Shown here in pieces: positions 47,250 to 52,052 of a stretch of 52,052 nucleotides of DNA (position 1 is its first letter; each line of letters opens with the position of its first letter). The translations under genes and the position numbers were made by a program. The stretch spans positions 1 through 52,052 of the forward strand of contig JAGBAS010000139.1 in assembly GCA_017938885.1 (NCBI GenBank). The letters are read 5' to 3'. Under the pieces are notes generated by a model that saw nothing but the letters and a program-made list of their open reading frames with translations, searched no databases and had not been told where the DNA came from. Source of the DNA: Clostridia bacterium. GTDB taxonomy: Bacteria > Bacillota > Clostridia > Oscillospirales > CAG-272.

Positions 47250-48683
47250 TCACAGCCCCCGCTCCCGCAGCTCCGAGACCAGCCCGACGTAAAACTCCCG
47301 CACGTCAAAGCCCTCCACGTTCTCCCGGTTCAGATCGATCATGTCTCCGTGAGAAATCCCGCGATCCCCCGAGGGGGTCAGGAGTGTGTACTTCTCCCCG
47401 AAGGAAAAGGAGGTCTCGGCCACCAGACCGTCGTTGGGGCCGTCAAAGAAACGGACGATGGGGTACGCCAGGTTCAAGGGAAACCGTCCGCCTCGGGCGC
47501 GGGGCAGAAGGGAGCCCACGCTCTGGCAGTAGATGCCCGTAAGGGCGGCGGAATTGCTCTCCCCCGCCAGATGCGGCTCCAGGGCGGCACAGCCCGTGGC
47601 GGTCAGATCGCCTACAGCGGCCATGAAATCGGGATTGGGATCCCCCAGCTTCTTCGCCGCCGTATTGTAGGTGCTCGCCACCTTGTCCTTGACCGATTCC
47701 GAAAAGGTCTTCAGCATGAAATCCACGAAAATACAGCCCTTGTGGGGGGTATTGACGGTGGTCAGAGAGGCTACCATGGGGGAGATCCCGTGGTTTTTCA
47801 GGGCATAGCGCATATCCAGCCCTCCCTTGGAGTGGGCAATGACGTTGACCTTTTCACAGCCCGTCTCAGCCACGATCTCCCGGATACGCTCCGCCAGCTC
47901 AGCCGCACAATCGGCCACAGCCGCCGCCGAATGTTGCCCTCCGTAGTAGACCGTGGCACCGTTGAGCTCCAGATCGTAAGGAATGCGTCCCCAATAATTG
48001 AGATGCTTGTAGTCCCGGAAAAATACGCCGTGAACCAGTAGAATGGGGTATCGGGTCGCGCAGACACGCTCTTCGCGGCGGGCGTTGTTACGCAGAATAC
48101 GGGTGCATTCGGTCTCCACCTCAGCAGTTACCACCCTCATGATGCGGCGCAGAGCGATGAGCTGGGCCACGGGGATGAGTCCGCACAAGGCCCCGATGAC
48201 CCGCCAGCGGATGCCCAGCTGCACCGAAAAAATATACAGACAAAGCATACCATTCCAGAACACCACCGCCAGAACGCCTACCGCGATGGCCGCCGATATG
48301 AGCCAATCCGCCCATCGGCCCGTCCAGAGCAGGGGGAGACGAATCAGATGGTAGACCACCGAAATTCCCGTGGAGAGCAAGAAAATACGGAGCATTTCCA
48401 CGCCATGGGCGCAGGAACGCAGGGAGTGGCGGGAATGGCTGGGAGACAGGATGTGTCGTCTGTCGTCACTCGCCTTGGGAATGCCGTAGTAGAGCAGATA
48501 GGGGAGAGCGTTGCAGAACAGGTACAAAGGGATCAGCCCATACAGAAGCATCGGGGACAACACCCCCTCCCGCATGGGAACGTAGCAAACAGCCCCAAAG
48601 GAGATCAGCAGGGCCGAAAAAATGCGGGCGGCGTACAAAAGAGCGCGCGGCGGCGCATAGGTTGCATTGGTTTCAGATGTCAT
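47250..48683 (-). CDS. Membrane-anchored alpha/beta hydrolase (lipase-like)
   Basis: A 477-residue protein. The first 190 residues contain about four or five predicted transmembrane helices. The C-terminal part is an alpha/beta hydrolase: oxyanion region YPILLVHGVFFRDYKHLNYW, nucleophile elbow VNVIAHSKGGLDMRYAL with Ser in AHSKG, and a late acidic/His region (DGPNDGLV, GISHGDMI) fitting the rest of the triad. It resembles triacylglycerol lipases and PGAP1-like esterases. The active domain would follow the last helix; its side of the membrane is uncertain. ATG 48683 follows AAAGGAG. Confidence 0.85.
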   Translation of the reverse strand: MTSETNATYAPPRALLYAARIFSALLISFGAVCYVPMREGVLSPMLLYGLIPLYLFCNALPYLLYYGIPKASDDRRHILSPSHSRHSLRSCAHGVEMLRIFLLSTGISVVYHLIRLPLLWTGRWADWLISAAIAVGVLAVVFWNGMLCLYIFSVQLGIRWRVIGALCGLIPVAQLIALRRIMRVVTAEVETECTRILRNNARREERVCATRYPILLVHGVFFRDYKHLNYWGRIPYDLELNGATVYYGGQHSAAAVADCAAELAERIREIVAETGCEKVNVIAHSKGGLDMRYALKNHGISPMVASLTTVNTPHKGCIFVDFMLKTFSESVKDKVASTYNTAAKKLGDPNPDFMAAVGDLTATGCAALEPHLAGESNSAALTGIYCQSVGSLLPRARGGRFPLNLAYPIVRFFDGPNDGLVAETSFSFGEKYTLLTPSGDRGISHGDMIDLNRENVEGFDVREFYVGLVSELRERGL

Positions 48684-48735
48684 GAAAACAGCTCCTTTCG
48701 GTGGGTCTCGGGGGGTATTTTCCCCGCAAAAAAGC

Positions 48736-48797
48736 GTGAAACGGCATACCGCTCCCATCCCTCGCCCAAGCGGGGACAGACGGCATACCGTTTCAAC
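48736..48797. repeat. Short inverted repeat with internal direct repeat
   Basis: Ends TGAAACGG (48738) and CCGTTTCA (48788) are inverted; ACGGCATACCG occurs twice directly inside. It lies between the hydrolase and NUDIX genes and may terminate the NUDIX transcript only weakly. Confidence 0.5.
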
Positions 48798-48804
48798 AAG
48801 GTAT

Positions 48805-49233
48805 TCAGACCATGGTCTCCTTCAAGGCCTTCATGGCCGCGCGGAGCACGATCTTGTCATTTTCATGGGTCAGGGACCGCTCGGCGTTGTCCAGGGGCAC
48901 CCACTCCACGTCCGCGATCTCGCCATCGTGAGGATGAGTGGCTCGCTGGTCGGTCATGGCCATAAAGTAGACCACTTCCTTCTGTACGCCGGGCATGGGG
49001 CTGTAGTGCACCTTCTCGCAGAAGTCGGAGGTAATGCGGATCTTCACCGCCGTCTCCTCCTCCACCTCGCGGATGGCAGTCTGGTGCTCGGTCTCTCCCG
49101 CCTCCACGTGCCCCTTGGGGAAGGAGCGGTGGCCGCCATGCTTATGGCGGATCATCAGAATGTACATTCTCCCCGTCCTGGGGTCCTGGCGGAAGACCAA
49201 CGCTCCGCAGGATTTCTCATACTTCAATGCCAT
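48805..49233 (-). CDS. NUDIX hydrolase (Ap4A hydrolase-like)
   Basis: A 142-residue NUDIX protein. The NUDIX box is GHVEAGETEHQTAIREVEEE then TAV, matching Gx5Ex7REUxEExGU except that Ala replaces the final Gly. The start MALKYEKSCGALVFR and FPKGHVE are typical of bis(5'-nucleosyl)-tetraphosphatases, which remove alarmone-like dinucleotides. Ribosome site AAAGGAGG precedes ATG 49233. Hairpin copy I lies directly upstream. Confidence 0.9.
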   Translation of the reverse strand: MALKYEKSCGALVFRQDPRTGRMYILMIRHKHGGHRSFPKGHVEAGETEHQTAIREVEEETAVKIRITSDFCEKVHYSPMPGVQKEVVYFMAMTDQRATHPHDGEIADVEWVPLDNAERSLTHENDKIVLRAAMKALKETMV

Positions 49234-49261
49234 AACTCTCGCCTCCTTTCAGGGGAATGCA

Positions 49262-49356
49262 AGGGCAGGGCTCTGCCCTGCACCCGCAAGGGCTTTGCCC
49301 TTGACCCGCTTAAACCCCTTTTGAAAAAGGGGTTTAAGAATCCCTAAAACTTTCCA
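49262..49356. repeat. Hairpin repeat family 1, copy I (inverted)
   Basis: On the minus strand: GGAAAGTTTTAGGGATTCTT, stem 1 AAACCCCTTTTT / AAAAGGGGTTT, AAGCGGGTC, stem 2 AAGGGCAAAGCCCTT and a second stem 2 GCAGGGCAGAGCCCTGC. It lies between the sirtuin stop codon and the NUDIX start. Orientation relative to the genes is opposite to that of the copies in the microcompartment operon. Confidence 0.82.
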
Positions 49357-49399
49357 TAAGGGATTCGTACTTTATGGCTTTTCAAATAGTTTGCCTCGA

Positions 49400-50158
49400 T
49401 CAGTCGAAGAGACTGCCAAGGACTTCGCCGATGGGTTTCCGGATGATGAGGTCGGCGTCACCGTCGGCGGTGGTGGCATCGCGGTTGACGATCACCGTCC
49501 GATCTCCTCGGAAATACTGCACCAGCCCTGCGGCGGGCCAGACCGTCATAGAGGTGCCGCCAATGATGAGCAGGTCGGCGTTGGCTATGGCTTTTACTGC
49601 ACCGTCCACGATGTTCTCGTTCAAGGCCTCCCCATACAGCACCACGTCGGGCTTGATGATCCCGCCGCAGGAGCAAAGGGGTACACCACTCGGATCCCCG
49701 TCGCTCTTCATGATACGGGACAGGGGATAGAACCGACCGCATCGTGTGCAGTAATTGCGGTGGATGGAGCCATGAAGTTCAAACACGCTTCTCGATCCCG
49801 CCTCGCTGTGGAGGCCGTCGATGTTCTGGGTCACGATACCCGTCCCCTCCATCTTTCCCTCAGCCTCCAGCCTCGCCAGTGCCAAGTGGGCGGCGTTGGG
49901 GCGGATCACCGCGGGATCGAATACCATCTTATCGCGGTAAAAGCGGTAAAAGGCAGCAGGCTTGGTGCTGAAGAAGCTGTGGGAGAGGATGGTCTCGGGG
50001 GGATAGTCGTACTTTTGGTTGTACAAACCGTCCACGCTCCGGAAATCGGGGATGCCCGACTCGGTGGAGACCCCCGCGCCGCCAAAGAACACGATGCGGC
50101 GGGCAGAATCCACCCACTCTCGCAGCTGTCTGATCTCGGTCAATACGGTTTTCTCCAT
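49400..50158 (-). CDS. cobB: NAD-dependent protein deacylase (sirtuin)
   Basis: A 252-residue Sir2 protein removing acyl groups from lysines using NAD+. Motifs: FFGGAGVSTESGIPDFRS (NAD-binding), VTQNIDGLH with catalytic His in FELHGS, and a zinc module with CTRC and CSC cysteines. GGTSMTVWPA and VNRD complete the Rossmann part. ATG 50158 is chosen because GGGAGG sits five bases before it; the ATG at 50182 lacks one. It may remove propionyl or acetyl marks arising from the high propionyl-CoA or acyl-phosphate flux of this organism, which is inference only. Confidence 0.94.
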   Translation of the reverse strand: MEKTVLTEIRQLREWVDSARRIVFFGGAGVSTESGIPDFRSVDGLYNQKYDYPPETILSHSFFSTKPAAFYRFYRDKMVFDPAVIRPNAAHLALARLEAEGKMEGTGIVTQNIDGLHSEAGSRSVFELHGSIHRNYCTRCGRFYPLSRIMKSDGDPSGVPLCSCGGIIKPDVVLYGEALNENIVDGAVKAIANADLLIIGGTSMTVWPAAGLVQYFRGDRTVIVNRDATTADGDADLIIRKPIGEVLGSLFD

Positions 50159-50191
50159 ATGTCCTCCCTTTTGTTCTTCCATGCTATGTAA

Positions 50192-50322
50192 GTGTTAAAG
50201 TTTTAGGAGATTCTTAAGAACCCTCGCAAACTTCGCCGCAGGCGAATTTGCCCCGAGCGCAGCGAGGAGGTTTTCAAAAGGGTTCTTAAGCGGGGGTCAG
50301 GGGCAGAGCCCCTCGTTCCCCT
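50192..50322. repeat. Hairpin repeat family 1, copy J (with nested module)
   Basis: AAAGTTTTAGGAGATTCTTA, stem 1 AAGAACCC / GGGTTCTT, AAGCGGG, stem 2 GGGGCAGAGCCCC. The stem 1 loop carries the same module as copy D, here clearer: TTCGCCGCAGGCGAA then CCCCGAGCGCAGCGAGG. It lies directly after the infB stop codon. Confidence 0.85.
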
Positions 50323-50323
50323 A

Positions 50324-52052
50324 TCACTGAGGGATCTCCTCCATGACGAAGGCCTCGAGGATATCGCCCACCTTGATGTCGTTGAATCGCTCCAGACCGA
50401 CACCGCACTCGTAGCCGTCGGCAACCTCCTTGACGTCGTCCTTGAAGCGGCGGAGGGATGCGATCTTGTCCTCGAAGATGACCACACCGTCGCGGACAAT
50501 ACGGATCTGGGCGGAGCGGATGATCTTACCGTCGGTGATGTAGGAACCGGCGATGGTACCTACATTAGGCACGTGGATGGTCTGGCGCACCTCGGCGTGG
50601 CCCAGCAGGTTCTCACGGAACTTGGGTGCCAGCATACCCTTCATAGCGGCCTCGATCTCCTCGATGCACTCGTAAATGACGCGGTAGGTACGAATCTCTA
50701 CGTTCTGACGGTCAGCGGAATCCAGAGCCTGTCGGTCGGGACGGACGTTAAAGCCTACGATGATAGCGTTGGAAGCGGCAGCGAAGGTGACGTCGCCCTC
50801 GGTGATACCGCCGCAAGCGGCGTGAATGACCCGGACGCGAACCTCCTCGTTGGACAATTTCTGGAGAGACGCCTTGACGGCTTCCACCGTACCGTCCACA
50901 TCGGCCTTGACGATGATGTTCAGATCCTTCATACCGGAGGCCATCTGGTTGAACAGGTCGTTGAGGTTGGCTCTGGCGTTGGCCTTGAAGATCTCCTCCT
51001 TGGCCTGTGCCTTACGCTGCTCAGCCAGCTCACGGGCCATGCGCTCGTCGATGACGGCCTCGAACTCGTCACCGGCATCAGGCACGTCGGCCAGACCCGT
51101 GATCTCAACGGGAACCGAGGGGCCTGCCACCTTGACGGCGCGGCCGGTATGGTCGTTCATAACACGGACACGGCCCACCGAGGTGCCGGCGATCACGATG
51201 TCGCCGTTATGCAGGGTACCGTTCTGCACCAGAACGGTGGCCACAGGGCCGCGGCCCTTGTCCAGCTTAGCCTCGATGACGATACCCTTGGCACGGCGGT
51301 CGGGATTGGCCTTCAGCTCCTTGACCTCGGCCACCAGCAGGACGTTCTCCAGCAGGTCGTCGATGCCCATACCGGTCAGCGCGGACACGGGGACGCAGAT
51401 CACGTCGCCGCCCCACTCCTCGGGCACCAGCTCGTACTTGGTCAGCTCCTGCTTGACGTTCTCGGGATCGGCGGCGGGCTTATCCATCTTGTTGATGGCC
51501 ACGATGATGTCAATACCGGCGGCCTTGGCGTGGTTGATGGCCTCCACGGTCTGAGGCATGATACCGTCGTCGGCGGCCACCACCAGAATGGCAATATCGG
51601 TTGCCTGGGCACCGCGGGCACGCATGGCGGTGAAGGCCTCGTGACCGGGGGTATCCAGGAAGGTAATATCCTGATCGTTGATCCGCACGCGGTAAGCACC
51701 GATGTGCTGGGTAATACCGCCGGCCTCGCCTGCGGTGACGTGGGTATGGCGGATGGCGTCCAGGAGAGAGGTCTTGCCGTGGTCAACGTGACCCATAACG
51801 CACACGACGGGCGCGCGGGGCTTGAGCTGATCGGCGGTATCCTCGGTGGTATCGAAGAGCTTCTCCTCGATGGTGACCACCACCTCGCGCTCCACCTTAG
51901 CGTGGAATTCCTCCGCTACCAGATAAGCGGTATCGAAATCGATCTCCTCGTTGGCGGTAGCCATAAAGCCCATCATCATCAGCTTTTTGATGACCTCGGC
52001 CACGGTAGCCTTCAAGCGTACCGCCAGCTCGGACACCGTAATGGTCTCACCC
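50324..52052 (-). CDS. infB: Translation initiation factor IF-2 (5' end beyond the window)
   Basis: About 575 C-terminal residues of IF-2 are visible; the N-terminal part runs off the right edge. Present are the IF2_N-type segment ([20 protein letters not shown]), the G domain ([31 protein letters not shown]), and domains II, III and IV ending in the fMet-tRNA-binding C-terminal barrel. IF-2 positions initiator tRNA on the 30S subunit. In most bacteria rbfA follows infB; here a hairpin repeat and a sirtuin gene follow. Confidence 0.96.
   Translation of the reverse strand, partial: GETITVSELAVRLKATVAEVIKKLMMMGFMATANEEIDFDTAYLVAEEFHAKVEREVVVTIEEKLFDTTEDTADQLKPRAPVVCVMGHVDHGKTSLLDAIRHTHVTAGEAGGITQHIGAYRVRINDQDITFLDTPGHEAFTAMRARGAQATDIAILVVAADDGIMPQTVEAINHAKAAGIDIIVAINKMDKPAADPENVKQELTKYELVPEEWGGDVICVPVSALTGMGIDDLLENVLLVAEVKELKANPDRRAKGIVIEAKLDKGRGPVATVLVQNGTLHNGDIVIAGTSVGRVRVMNDHTGRAVKVAGPSVPVEITGLADVPDAGDEFEAVIDERMARELAEQRKAQAKEEIFKANARANLNDLFNQMASGMKDLNIIVKADVDGTVEAVKASLQKLSNEEVRVRVIHAACGGITEGDVTFAAASNAIIVGFNVRPDRQALDSADRQNVEIRTYRVIYECIEEIEAAMKGMLAPKFRENLLGHAEVRQTIHVPNVGTIAGSYITDGKIIRSAQIRIVRDGVVIFEDKIASLRRFKDDVKEVADGYECGVGLERFNDIKVGDILEAFVMEEIPQ

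Overview
The window is about 52 kb of high-GC DNA from a Gram-positive, endospore-forming Clostridia-type bacterium, most likely an uncultured gut or rumen Oscillospirales-like lineage. The evidence is the rpmG-secE-nusG-rplK-rplA arrangement, a 28-codon spoVM gene, AGGAGG-type ribosome binding sites, TTGACA-N17-TATAAT promoters, a Firmicutes-style glycyl-radical microcompartment locus and many dispersed palindromic repeats. The lineage is inferred; no 16S gene is present.

Region 1 (1-12.5 kb, minus strand) is a 13-gene bacterial microcompartment operon. In transcription order it encodes acetate/propionate kinase, class II fuculose/rhamnulose-phosphate-type aldolase, CoA-acylating aldehyde dehydrogenase, zinc alcohol dehydrogenase, four BMC-H shell proteins, PduL phosphotransacylase, a BMC-P pentamer, a PduS-like RnfC protein, a PduT-like BMC-T trimer, and a glycyl radical diol dehydratase. 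Together they would cleave deoxysugar phosphates to lactaldehyde, carry 1,2-propanediol to propanal, and dismutate propanal to propanol and propionate plus ATP inside a protein shell. The closest described type is GRM5. The activating radical-SAM enzyme is not in the window and may lie past the left edge.

Region 2 (12.5-44 kb) is an accessory, carbohydrate-oriented stretch. It holds a SLOG protein with a ribbon-helix-helix partner, a DUF4091 lipoprotein broken by one TGA codon, a PHP-domain protein, two secreted proteins with a shared GCG-transmembrane-KKKD tail, and XRE regulators beside a second SLOG gene. It also holds lepA, a three-gene GH43-GH43-GH28-like operon, an intracellular DUF4091 protein, an extracellular/intracellular pair of unknown homologues, a HAD phosphatase, thiN, and an ECF sigma factor fused to a large C-terminal domain. 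The glycosidases suggest use of pectin-like glycans, which would release the rhamnose or fucose that feeds Region 1.

Region 3 (44-47.2 kb, plus strand) is the core block spoVM, rpmG, secE, nusG, rplK, rplA. SecE carries an unusual signal-peptide-like and acidic N-terminal extension, and rplJ-rplL do not follow rplA. Region 4 (47.2-52 kb, minus strand) has infB (cut by the right edge), a sirtuin, a NUDIX hydrolase and a membrane-anchored alpha/beta hydrolase.

Non-coding DNA is dominated by two repeat families. One is a roughly 70-140 bp double hairpin seen about ten times, in which the stem sequences differ between copies but pairing is kept; four or five copies lie inside or at the end of the microcompartment operon. 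The other is a roughly 250-300 bp palindromic MITE-like element with interchangeable inner hairpins, seen three times.
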